Shown here piece after piece: positions 9,172 to 20,400 of a stretch of 64,000 nucleotides of DNA. The DNA is from Cladorhizidae sp. MBARI D1340-BT2. Its lineage: Eukaryota; Porifera; Demospongiae; Poecilosclerida; Cladorhizidae. Positions within the stretch are counted from its first letter, which is position 1. Every line of letters starts with the position of its first letter. The notes below the pieces were generated by a model. That model worked only from the letters and a program-made list of their open reading frames with translations. It did not search any database and was not told the DNA's origin. The stretch spans positions 14,770,036-14,834,035 of the forward strand of contig JAQNBH010000015.1 of NCBI GenBank assembly GCA_028752905.1. Reading direction: 5' to 3'. Position numbers and translations under genes: made by a program.

Positions 9172-11445
9172 TTAAGTCTAGAGTTTATGCGATTATTACT
9201 CTCTGCATATCATTATAGAACTTCCAAGATGCCCATGCCATCGTTCTTTTAATGCGGCCACTTCTAACTGCTGGCTACAATGAACTACTTGCCTGGCAAC
9301 CATTGGGTATTCCCGCCCCAGGCCCCACCCTCAGGTTTGTTAATTTTTTAATATTATTTTTTCCTTGATTTTTCCCCTTGATTGGCTAATCTTTTTCACC
9401 TCAAGCACTCACCAGTCGTTGCTGAGGCTTGATGAGGATGGCAGACGTTAAAAGTGTAGTAGCACAGGCCGAAGAGTGTCGCACTTTGATAGACCTGCAA
9501 ATACATTTGGTCCATTAGACTCGCCTGCATGCACAGCTGCTCTGACTGCAGTCTAAACAATATAGTGCATCAATCAAGAAAGAGATTTTTGGTATTTACA
9601 TACTGTCAAGCATTTTGTGGTGCCATACAGCAACTAGAATTGTTCACTCTCAGTATAGATCTTTTGGTTGGTTGAAAGTGCTCTTTCTGCACATCCCCTC
9701 CCTCCCCCCCTCGGGAGGGAAAAAAGGGGAGGAGGGGGGGGGGGAGATCAAAGAGCTTTTGCCAATATTTAACCATATAGATGTTATGTCCGAGTGTGCT
9801 TGGCTTGTGGTTTTTTGTTTGCTGCATTAAAGAAGAAGGGCATGCTTACTCTCTGAATATGCGCATGACGGCACAAACATGAGACCTTGGGGTGTTGGCC
9901 TCGCACGACGATAGTGGCACCTGTCACAAAGCACAAGTGGGAGCAAAAAACACCTTGACATCCCATAAGACCAAGGAAACCACCAGTGGTAGAGATGAGA
10001 TAGGATTAACCACTCTGGGTGGGGGTTGAGAGAATTATCCTAAAGATCTCATGACCAACAGCTAAACCACCACCTCCCTCCCACAAGTATGCACACAGAC
10101 AGACTGTAAGGCCAGACAAGGAGCCTGTCTCTACTGGCACACTGCAACCTTCTCCAACCCAGTTCCACTCCTCCACTCCTCACCATTGTCTTTTAACCAC
10201 ACTGCACTTAGCCGAGCATTAATGCGCATTGGGTCAGAAGGAAATGCTGATGCGCGTCGGCGTATTCATTGCTTCCACAGCACCAAAATAAACCATACAA
10301 AGCAAAAAATAATCAGCCTACCAAAGTCAGTCAAAATCATATACTGGAGCTGTAGTCGAGATGCAGTTTTGCTGATCAGCTACTTATAGATGCGCAGGAA
10401 ACATTTTTTGCAGAGAAGAAAGAGGAGAGAGCTGAGGGAAAGGCAGAACCAACGAAGGTTGCGACTGCACGGACTTCAGGAGTCCAGGTGCAGGGCATAT
10501 AAACATAGCAACAGTTCTCAAGCTATGTAGTTAGCTACTCTAGCTAGCTAGCTTGGCCACAGATAGCATATAGCTAGCTGCAAAGTTCCCAACTGCAGCG
10601 TCACGAAGACGTGAGTGAATGAAACTATTTTCAACGTACACTCGCGTAGTTATTTGCACGCTTTAATTTGTTGCTCTGATTCGCATCAAACCACCTATCG
10701 AAGTGGACCAGAATAATGCACATTACTTTAATTCTAATTCAGTGTGGACGCCACCAATGTGCATTGATGTGCATTGGCTTGTGCAATGTAGACAGGCCTT
10801 AAATTATTATTTTTTTGCCGCTAGAAAAACGAGCAGTGTTGAGCAATGGAACCTGCTTGGAGATAGCCCTTCAGTAGAGATGATCCTCATGCGTGGCTTG
10901 TTGCTAGCCAGGCCATAGTGTCTCATGGAGTTGTTTCTTTGCTCCCAACACACGAATGCCACCGTGGGCTTTCTCCGGGCAGAGATTTCTTCATTGTTGT
11001 ATGGTGTCGGAGATTTCTTCGTTGTATGGGGTCGAATGTTTAGTCGGTCCGCGATGGAATGCCATCTCCATCATTGTGTCAGTTCATAGCACTGGGAGTC
11101 GTTGTGGTGCATACATTAATACCATCGCACGTCACTCTCCCCATCGACCGCCTCCCCCACTGGCATTATCTTGTCCACCAGTGACGGGCTGTGCAGCTAA
11201 CAATGAGAATACAATACTGTTGTCACTTTTCACCTTTTGCCTTGGCCATGCTAGTGCCACTACATTGGTAAAGTGCTGGAGCACATGGGATCTGGACCCT
11301 GCACTATGTGGCATAGCAAGCCGCACACTTAAATTTTCCAGCCACTGATCCTATCCGGAATCTTCTAGACAAAGTCTAGACTCCATTATACTGTGGTTGC
11401 CCTCCCCAGTCTACCCAAAACATTACAAGCTGCAGTGTTATTGTG
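9172..11445. other. Unique sequence, no supported gene
   Basis: No exon chain could be built. A polypyrimidine/polypurine inverted tract at 9695-9748 could form a hairpin or G-quadruplex. A 130-codon plus frame at 10956-11348 has no recognisable domain. Near 10500 a TATA-like CATATAAAC follows a GC-richer stretch, too weak for a promoter call. GCTAGCTAGC-type runs occur near 10540. Confidence 0.4.
9695..9748. repeat. C-run/G-run inverted tract
   Basis: CCCTCCCTCCCCCCC is followed after a short spacer by GGGAGG and a run of about 13 G, giving a hairpin and G-quadruplex potential. Confidence 0.6.
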
Positions 11446-14400
11446 TGACTTCACCAGTGCAGGCCAATGCAGGAGTAGCCTCACCAGTGCAGGAATGGCT
11501 TCACCAGTGCAGGAGTAGCCTCACCAGTGTAGGAGTAGCCTCACCAGTGCAGGAGTAGCCTCACCAGTGCAGGAGTAGCTTCACCAGTCACCAGTGCAGG
11601 AGTAGCCTCACCAGTGCAGGAGTAGCCTCACCAGTGCAGGAGTAGCCTCACCAGTGCAGGAGTAGCCTCACCAGTGCAGGAGTAGCCTCACCAGTGCAGG
11701 AGTAGCCTCACCAGTGCAGGAGTAGCCTCACCAGTGCAGGAGTAGCCTCACCAGTGCAGGAGTAGCCTCACCAGTGCAGGAGTAGCCTCACCAGTGCAGG
11801 AGTAGCCTCACCAGTGCAGGAGTAGCCTCACCAGTGCAGGAGTGGCCTCACCAGTGCAGGAGTGGCCTCACCAGTGCAGGAGTGGCCTCACCAGTGCAGG
11901 AGTGGCCTCACCAGTGCAGGAGTGGCCTCACCAGTGCAGGAGTGGCCTCACCAGTGCAGGAGTGGCCTCACCAGTGCAGGAGTGGCCTCACCAGTGCAGG
12001 AGTGGCCTCACCAGTGCAGGAGTGGCCTCACCAGTGCAGGAGTGGCCTCACCAGTGCATGAGTGGCCTCACCAGTGCAGGAGTAGCCTCACCAGTGCAGG
12101 AGTAGCCTCACCAGTGCAGGAGTAGCCTCACCAGTGCAGGAGTAGCCTCACCAGTGCAGGAGTGGCCTCACCAGTGCAGGAGTGGCCTCACCAGTGCAGG
12201 AGTGGCCTCACCAGTGCAGGAGTGGCCTCACCAGTGCAGGAGTAGCCTCACCAGTGCAGGAGTAGCCTCACCAGTGCAGGAGTAGCCTCACCAGTGCAGG
12301 AGTAGCCTCACCAGTGCAGGAGTAGCCTCACCAGTGCAGGAGTAGCCTCACCAGTGCAGGAGTAGCCTCACCAGTGCAGGAGTAGCCTCACCAGTGCAGG
12401 AGTAGCCTCACCAGTGCAGGAGTAGCCTCACCAGTGCAGGAGTAGCCTCACCAGTGCAGGAGTAGCCTCACCAGTGCAGGAGTAGCCTCACCAGTGCAGG
12501 AGTAGCCTCACCAGTGCAGGAGTAGCCTCACCAGTGCAGGAGTAGCCTCACCAGTGCAGGAGTAGCCTCACCAGTGCAGGAGTAGCCTCACCAGTGCAGG
12601 AGTAGCCTCACCAGTGCAGGAGTAGCCTCACCAGTGCAGGAGTAGCCTCACCAGTGCAGGAGTAGCCTCACCAGTGCAGGAGTAGCCTCACCAGTGCAGG
12701 AGTAGCCTCACCAGTGCAGGAGTAGCCTCACCAGTGCAGGAGTAGCCTCACCAGTGCAGGAGTAGCCTCACCAGTGCAGGAGTAGCCTCACCAGTGCAGG
12801 AGTAGCCTCACCAGTGCAGGAGTAGCCTCACCAGTGCAGGAGTAGCCTCACCAGTGCAGGAGTAGCCTCACCAGTGCAGGAGTAGCCTCACCAGTGCAGG
12901 AGTAGCCTCACCAGTGCAGGAGTAGCCTCACCAGTGCAGGAGTAGCCTCACCAGTGCAGGAGTAGCCTCACCAGTGCAGGAGTAGCCTCACCAGTGCAGG
13001 AGTAGCCTCACCAGTGCAGGAGTAGCCTCACCAGTGCAGGAGTAGCCTCACCAGTGCAGGAGTAGCCTCACCAGTGCAGGAGTAGCCTCACCAGTGCAGG
13101 AGTAGCCTCACCAGTGCAGGAGTAGCCTCACCAGTGCAGGAGTAGCCTCACCAGTGCAGGAGTAGCCTCACCAGTGCAGGAGTAGCCTCACCAGTGCAGG
13201 AGTAGCCTCACCAGTGCAGGAGTAGCCTCACCAGTGCAGGAGTAGCCTCACCAGTGCAGGAGTAGCCTCACCAGTGCAGGAGTAGCCTCACCAGTGCAGG
13301 AGTAGCCTCACCAGTGCAGGAGTAGCTTCACCAGTGCAGGAGTAGCTTCACCAGTGCAGGAGTAGCCTCACCAGTGAAGGAGTAGCCTCACCAGTGCAGG
13401 AGTAGCCTCACCAGTGCAGGAGTAGCCTCACCAGTGCAGGAGTAGCCTCACCAGTGCAGGAGTAGCCTCACCAGTGCAGGAGTAGCCTCACCAGTGCAGG
13501 AGTAGCCTCACCAGTGCAGGAGTAGCCTCACCAGTGCAGGAGTAGCCTCACCAGTGCAGGAGTAGCCTCACCAGTGCAGGAGTAGCCTCACCAGTGCAGG
13601 AGTAGCCTCACCAGTGCAGGAGTAGCCTCACCAGTGCAGGAGTAGCCTCACCAGTGCAGGAGTAGCCTCACCAGTGCAGGAGTAGCCTCACCAGTGCAGG
13701 AGTAGCCTCACCAGTGCAGGAGTAGCCTCACCAGTGCAGGAGTAGCCTCACCAGTGCAGGAGTAGCCTCACCAGTGCAGGAGTAGCCTCACCAGTGCAGG
13801 AGTAGCCTCACCAGTGCAGGAGTAGCCTCACCAGTGCAGGAGTAGCTTCACCAGTGCAGGAGTAGCCTCACCAGTGCAGGAGTAGCCTCACCAGTGCAGG
13901 AGTAGCCTCACCAGTGCAGGAGTAGCCTCACCAGTGCAGGAGTAGCTTCACCAGTGCAGGAGTAGCTTCACCAGTGCAGGAGTAGCCTCACCAGTGCAGG
14001 AGTAGCCTCACCAGTGCAGGAGTAGCCTCACCAGTGCAGGAGTAGCCTCACCAGTGCAGGAGTAGCCTCACCAGTGCAGGAGTAGCTTCACCAGTGCAGG
14101 AGTAGTGCAGGAGTAGCCTCACCAGTGCAGGAGTAGCCTCACCAGTGCAGGAGTAGCCTCACCAGTGCAGGAGTAGCTTCACCAGTGCAGGAGTAGCCTC
14201 ACCAGTGCAGGAGTAGCCTCACCAGTGCAGGAGTAGCTTCACCAGTGCAGGAGTAGCCTCACCAGTGCAGGAGTAGCCTCACCAGTGCAGGAGTAGCTTC
14301 ACCAGTGCATGAGTAGCCTCACCAGTGCAGGAGTAGCTTCACCAGTGCAGGAGTAGCTTTACCAGTGCAGGAGTAGCCTCACCAATGCAGGAGTAGCCTC

Positions 14401-17400
14401 ACCAGTGCAGGAGTAGCTTCACCATCACCAGTGCAGGAGTAGCCTCACCAGTGCAGGAGTAGCTTCACCAGTGCAGGAGTAGCTTCACCAGTGCAGGAGT
14501 AGCTTCACCAGTGCAGGAGTAGCTTCACCAGTGCAGGAGTAGCTTCACCAGTGCAGGAGTAGCCTCACCAGTGCAGGAGTAGCCTCACCAGTGCAGGAGT
14601 AGCCTCACCAGTGCAGGAGTAGCCTCACCAGTGCAGGAGTAGCCTCACCAGTGCAGGAGTAGCCTCACCAGTGCAGGAGTAGCCTCACCAGTGCAGGAGT
14701 AGCCTCACCAGTGCAGGAGTAGCCTCACCAGTGCAGGAGTAGCCTCACCAGTGCAGGAGTAGCCTCACCAGTGCAGGAGTAGCCTCACCAGTGCAGGAGT
14801 AGCCTCACCAGTGCAGGAGTAGCCTCACCAGTGCAGGAGTAGCCTCACCAGTGCAGGAGTAGCCTCACCAGTGCAGGAGTAGCCTCACCAGTGCAGGAGT
14901 AGCCTCACCAGTGCAGGAGTAGCCTCACCAGTGCTGGAGTAGCCTCACCAGTGCAGGAGTAGCCTCACCAGTGCAGGAGTAGCCTCACCAGTGCAGGAGT
15001 AGCCTCACCAGTGCAGGAGTAGCCTCACCAGTGCAGGAGTAGCTTCACCAGTGCAGGAGTAGCCTCACCAGTGCAGGAGTAGCCTCACCAGTGCAGGAGT
15101 AGCTTCAGCAGGAGTAGCCTCGCCAGTGCAGGAGTAGCCTCGCCAGTGCAGGAGTAGCCTCGCCAGTGCAGGAGTAGCCTCGCCAGTGCAGGAGTAGCCT
15201 CGCCAGTGCAGGAGTAGCCTCGCCAGTGCAGGAGTAGCCTCGCCAGTGCAGGAGTAGCCTCGCCAGTGCAGGAGTAGCCTCGCCAGTGCAGGAGTAGCCT
15301 CGCCAGTGCAGGAGTAGCCTCGCCAGTGCAGGAGTAGCCTCGCCAGTGCAGGAGTAGCCTCGCCAGTGCAGGAGTAGCCTCGCCAGTGCAGGAGTAGCCT
15401 CGCCAGTGCAGGAGTAGCCTCGCCAGTGCAGGAGTAGCCTCACCAGTGCAGGAGTAGCCTCACCAGTGCAGGAGTAGCTTCACCAGTGCATGAGTAGCCT
15501 CACCAGTGCAGGAGTAGCTTCACCAGTGCAGGAGTAGCTTTACCAGTGCAGGAGTAGCCTCACCAGTGCAGGAGTAGCCTCACCAGTGCAGGAGTAGCCT
15601 CACCAGTGCAGGAGTAGCCTCACCAGTGCAGGAGTAGCCTCACCAGTGCAGGAGTAGCCTCACCAGTGCAGGAGTAGCTTCACCATCACCAGTGCAGGAG
15701 TAGCCTCACCAGTGCAGGAGTAGCTTCACCAGTGCAGGAGTAGCTTCACCAGTGCAGGAGTAGCTTCACCAGTGCAGGAGTAGCTTCACCAGTGCAGGAG
15801 TAGCTTCACCAGTGCAGGAGTAGCCTCACCAGTGCAGGAGTAGCCTCACCAGTGCAGGAGTAGCCTCACCAGTGCAGGAGTAGCTTCACCAGTGCAGGAG
15901 TAGCCTCACCAGTGCAGGAGTAGCCTCACCAGTGCAGGAGTAGCCTCACCAGTGCAGGAGTAGCCTCACCAGTGCAGGAGTAGCCTCACCAGTGCAGGAG
16001 TAGCCTCACCAGTGCAGGAGTAGCCTCACCAGTGCAGGAGTAGCTTCACCAGTGCAGGAGTAGCCTCACCAGTGCAGGAGTAGCCTCACCAGTGCAGGAG
16101 TAGCCTCACCAGTGCAGGAGTAGCCTCACCAGTGCAGGAGTAGCTTCACCAGTGCAGGAGTAGCCTCACCAGTGCTGGAGTAGCCTCACCAGTGCAGGAG
16201 TAGCCTCACCAGTGCAGGAGTAGCCTCACCAGTGCAGGAGTAGCCTCACCAGTGCAGGAGTAGCCTCACCAGTGCAGGAGTAGCCTCACCAGTGCAGGAG
16301 TAGCTTCACCAGTGCAGGAGTAGCCTCACCAGTGCAGGAGTAGCCTCACCAGTGCAGGAGTAGCTTCAGCAGGAGTAGCCTCGCCAGTGCAGGAGTAGCC
16401 TCGCCAGTGCAGGAGTAGCCTCGCCAGTGCAGGAGTAGCCTCGCCAGTGCAGGAGTAGCCTCGCCAGTGCAGGAGTAGCCTCGCCAGTGCAGGAGTAGCC
16501 TCGCCAGTGCAGGAGTAGCCTCGCCAGTGCAGGAGTAGCCTCGCCAGTGCAGGAGTAGCCTCGCCAGTGCAGGAGTAGCCTCGCCAGTGCAGGAGTAGCC
16601 TCGCCAGTGCAGGAGTAGCCTCGCCAGTGCAGGAGTAGCCTCGCCAGTGCAGGAGTAGCCTCGCCAGTGCAGGAGTAGCCTCGCCAGTGCAGGAGTAGCC
16701 TCGCCAGTGCAGGAGTAGCCTCGCCAGTGCAGGAGTAGCCTCGCCAGTGCAGGAGTAGCCTCGCCAGTGCAGGAGTAGCCTCGCCAGTGCAGGAGTAGCC
16801 TCGCCAGTGCAGGAGTAGCTTCGCCAGTGCAGGAGTAGCCTCGCCAGTGCAGGAGTAGCCTCGCCAGTGCAGGAGTAGCTTCGCCAGTGCAGGAGTAGCT
16901 TCACCAGTGCAGGAGTAGCTTCACCAGTGCAGGAGTAGCTTCACCAGTGCAGGAGTAGCCTCACCAGTGCAGGAGTAGCCTCACCAGTGCAGGAGTAGCC
17001 TCACCAGTGCAGGAGTAGCTTCACCAGTGCAGGAGTAGCCTCACCAGTGCAGGAGTAGCCTCACCAGTGCAGGAGTAGCCTCACCAGTGCAGGAGTAGCC
17101 TCACCAGTGCAGGAGTAGCTTCAGCAGGAGTAGCCTCGCCAGTGCAGGAGTAGCCTCGCCAGTGCAGGAGTAGCCTCGCCAGTGCAGGAGTAGCCTCGCC
17201 AGTGCAGGAGTAGCCTCGCCAGTGCAGGAGTAGCCTCGCCAGTGCAGGAGTAGCCTCGCCAGTGCAGGAGTAGCCTCGCCAGTGCAGGAGTAGCCTCGCC
17301 AGTGCAGGAGTAGCCTCGCCAGTGCAGGAGTAGCCTCGCCAGTGCAGGAGTAGCCTCGCCAGTGCAGGAGTAGCCTCGCCAGTGCAGGAGTAGCCTCGCC

Positions 17401-20400
17401 AGTGCAGGAGTAGCCTCGCCAGTGCAGGAGTAGCCTCGCCAGTGCAGGAGTAGCCTCGCCAGTGCAGGAGTAGCCTCGCCAGTGCAGGAGTAGCCTCGCC
17501 AGTGCAGGAGTAGCCTCGCCAGTGCAGGAGTAGCCTCGCCAGTGCAGGAGTAGCCTCGCCAGTGCAGGAGTAGCCTCGCCAGTGCAGGAGTAGCCTCGCC
17601 AGTGCAGGAGTAGCCTCGCCAGTGCAGGAGTAGCCTCGCCAGTGCAGGAGTAGCCTCGCCAGTGCAGGAGTAGCCTCGCCAGTGCAGGAGTAGCCTCGCC
17701 AGTGCAGGAGTAGCCTCGCCAGTGCAGGAGTAGCCTCGCCAGTGCAGGAGTAGCCTCGCCAGTGCAGGAGTAGCCTCGCCAGTGCAGGAGTAGCCTCGCC
17801 AGTGCAGGAGTAGCCTCGCCAGTGCAGGAGTAGCTTCGCCAGTGCAGGAGTAGCTTCGCCAGTGCAGGAGTAGCCTCGCCAGTGCAGGAGTAGCCTCGCC
17901 AGTGCAGGAGTAGCCTCGCCAGTGCAGGAGTCGCCAGTGCAGGAGTAGCTTCACCAGTGCAGGAGTAGCCTCACCAGTGCAGGAGTAGCCTCACCAGTGC
18001 AGGAGTAGCCTCACCAGTGCAGGAGTAGCCTAACCAGTGCAGGAGTAGCCTCACCAGTGCAGGAGTAGCCTCACCAGTGCAGGAGTAGCCTCACCAGTGC
18101 AGGAGTAGCCTCACCAGTGCAGGAGTAGCCTCACCAGTGCAGGAGTAGCTTCACCAGTGCAGGAGTAGCTTCACCAGTGCAGGAGTAGCTTCACCAGTGC
18201 AGGAGTAGCTTCACCAGTGCAGGAGTAGCCTCACCAGTGCAGGAGTAGCTTCACCAGTGCAGGAGTAGCTTCACCAGTGCAGGAGTAGCTTCACCAGTGC
18301 AGGAGTAGCCTCACCAGTGCAGGAATAGCTTCACCAGTGCAGGAGTAGCCTCACCAGTGCAGGAGTAGCCTCACCAGTGCAGGAGTAGCCTCACCAGTGC
18401 AGGAGTAGCTTCACCAGTGCAGGAGTAGCCTCACCAGTGCAGGAGTAGCCTCACCAGTGCAGGAGTAGCTTCACCAGTGCAGGAGTAGCCTCACCAGTGC
18501 AGGAGTAGCCTCACCAGTGCAGGAGTAGCCTCACCAGTGCAGGAGTAGCCTCACCAGTGCAGGAGTAGCCTCACCAGTGCAGGAGTAGCCTCACCAGTGC
18601 AGGAGTAGCCTCACCAGTGCAGGAGTAGCTTCACCAGTGCAGGAGTAGCCTCACCAGTGCAGGAGTAGCTTCACCAGTGCAGGAGTAGCTTCACCAGTGC
18701 AGGAGTAGCCTCACCAGTGCAGGAGTAGCCTCACCAGTGCAGGAGTAGCTTCACCAGTGCAGGAGTAGCTTCACCAGTGCAGGAGTAGCTTCACCAGTGC
18801 AGGAGTAGCTTCACCAGTGCAGGAGTAGCTTCACCAGTGCAGGAGTAGCCTCACCAGTGCAGGAGTAGCCTCACCAGTGCAGGAGTAGCCTCACCAGTGC
18901 AGGAGTAGCCTCACCAGTGCAGGAGTAGCTTCACCAGTGCAGGAGTAGCCTCACCAGTGCAGGAGTAGCCTCACCAGTGCAGGAGTAGCTTCACCAGTGC
19001 AGGAGTAGCCTCACCAGTGCAGGAGTAGCCTCACCAGTGCAGGAGTAGCCTCACCAGTGCAGGAGTAGCCTCACCAGTGCAGGAGTAGCCTCACCAGTGC
19101 AGGAGTAGCCTCACCAGTGCAGGAGTAGCCTCACCAGTGCAGGAGTAGCCTCACCAGTGCAGGAGTAGCCTCACCAGTGCAGGAGTAGCCTCACCAGTGC
19201 AGGAGTAGCTTCACCAGTGCAGGAGTAGTGCAGGAGTAGCCTCACCAGTGCAGGAGTAGCCTCACCAGTGCAGGAGTAGCTTCACCAGTGCAGGAGTAGC
19301 CTCACCAGTGCAGGAGTAGCCTCACCAGTGCAGGAGTAGCCTCACCAGTGCAGGAGTAGCCTCACCAGTGCAGGAGTGGCCTCACCAGTGCAGGAGTAGC
19401 CTCACCAGTGCAGGAGTAGCCTCACCAGTGCAGGAGTAGCCTCACCAGTGCAGGAGTAGCCTCACCAGTGCAGGAGTAGCCTCACCAGTGCAGGAGTAGC
19501 CTCACCAGTGCAGGAGTAGCCTCACCAGTGCAGGAGTAGCTTCACCAGTGCAGGAGTAGCCTCACCAGTGCAGGAGTAGCTTCACCAGTGCAGGAGTAGC
19601 CTCACCAGTGCAGGAGTAGCCTCACCAGTGCAGGAGTAGCCTCACCAGTGCAGGAGTAGCCTCACCAGTGCAGGAGTGGCCTCACCAGTGCAGGAGTAGC
19701 CTCACCAGTGCAGGAGTAGCCTCACCAGTGCAGGAGTAGCCTCACCAGTGCAGGAGTAGCCTCACCAGTGCAGGAGTAGCCTCACCAGTGCAGGAGTAGC
19801 CTCACCAGTGCAGGAGTAGCCTCACAAGTGCAGGAGTAGCCTCACCAGTGCAGGAGTAGCCTCACCAGTGCAGGAGTAGCTTCACCAGTGCAGGAGTAGC
19901 CTCACCAGTGCAGGAGTAGCCTCACCAGTGCAGGAGTAGCTTCACCAGTGCAGGAGTAGCCTCACCAGTGCAGGAGTAGCCTCACCAGTGCAGGAGTAGC
20001 TTCACCAGTGCATGAGTAGCCTCACCAGTGCAGGAGTAGCTTCACCAGTGCAGGAGTAGCTTTACCAGTGCAGGAGTAGCCTCACCAATGCAGGAGTAGC
20101 CTCACCAGTGCAGGAGTAGCTTCACCATCACCAGTGCAGGAGTAGCCTCACCAGTGCAGGAGTAGCTTCACCAGTGCAGGAGTAGCTTCACCAGTGCAGG
20201 AGTAGCTTCACCAGTGCAGGAGTAGCTTCACCAGTGCAGGAGTAGCCTCACCAGTGCAGGAGTATCCTCACCAGTGCAGGAGTAGCCTCACCAGTGCAGG
20301 AGTAGCCTCACCAGTGCAGGAGTAGCCTCACCAGTGCAGGAGTAGCCTCACCAGTGCAGGAGTAGCCTCACCAGTGCAGGAGTAGCCTCACCAGTGCAGG

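Noticed and set aside
10956..11348. 130-codon plus frame as a gene
   Set aside because: Two strands are open, there is no recognisable domain, no splice chain and no convincing start context.
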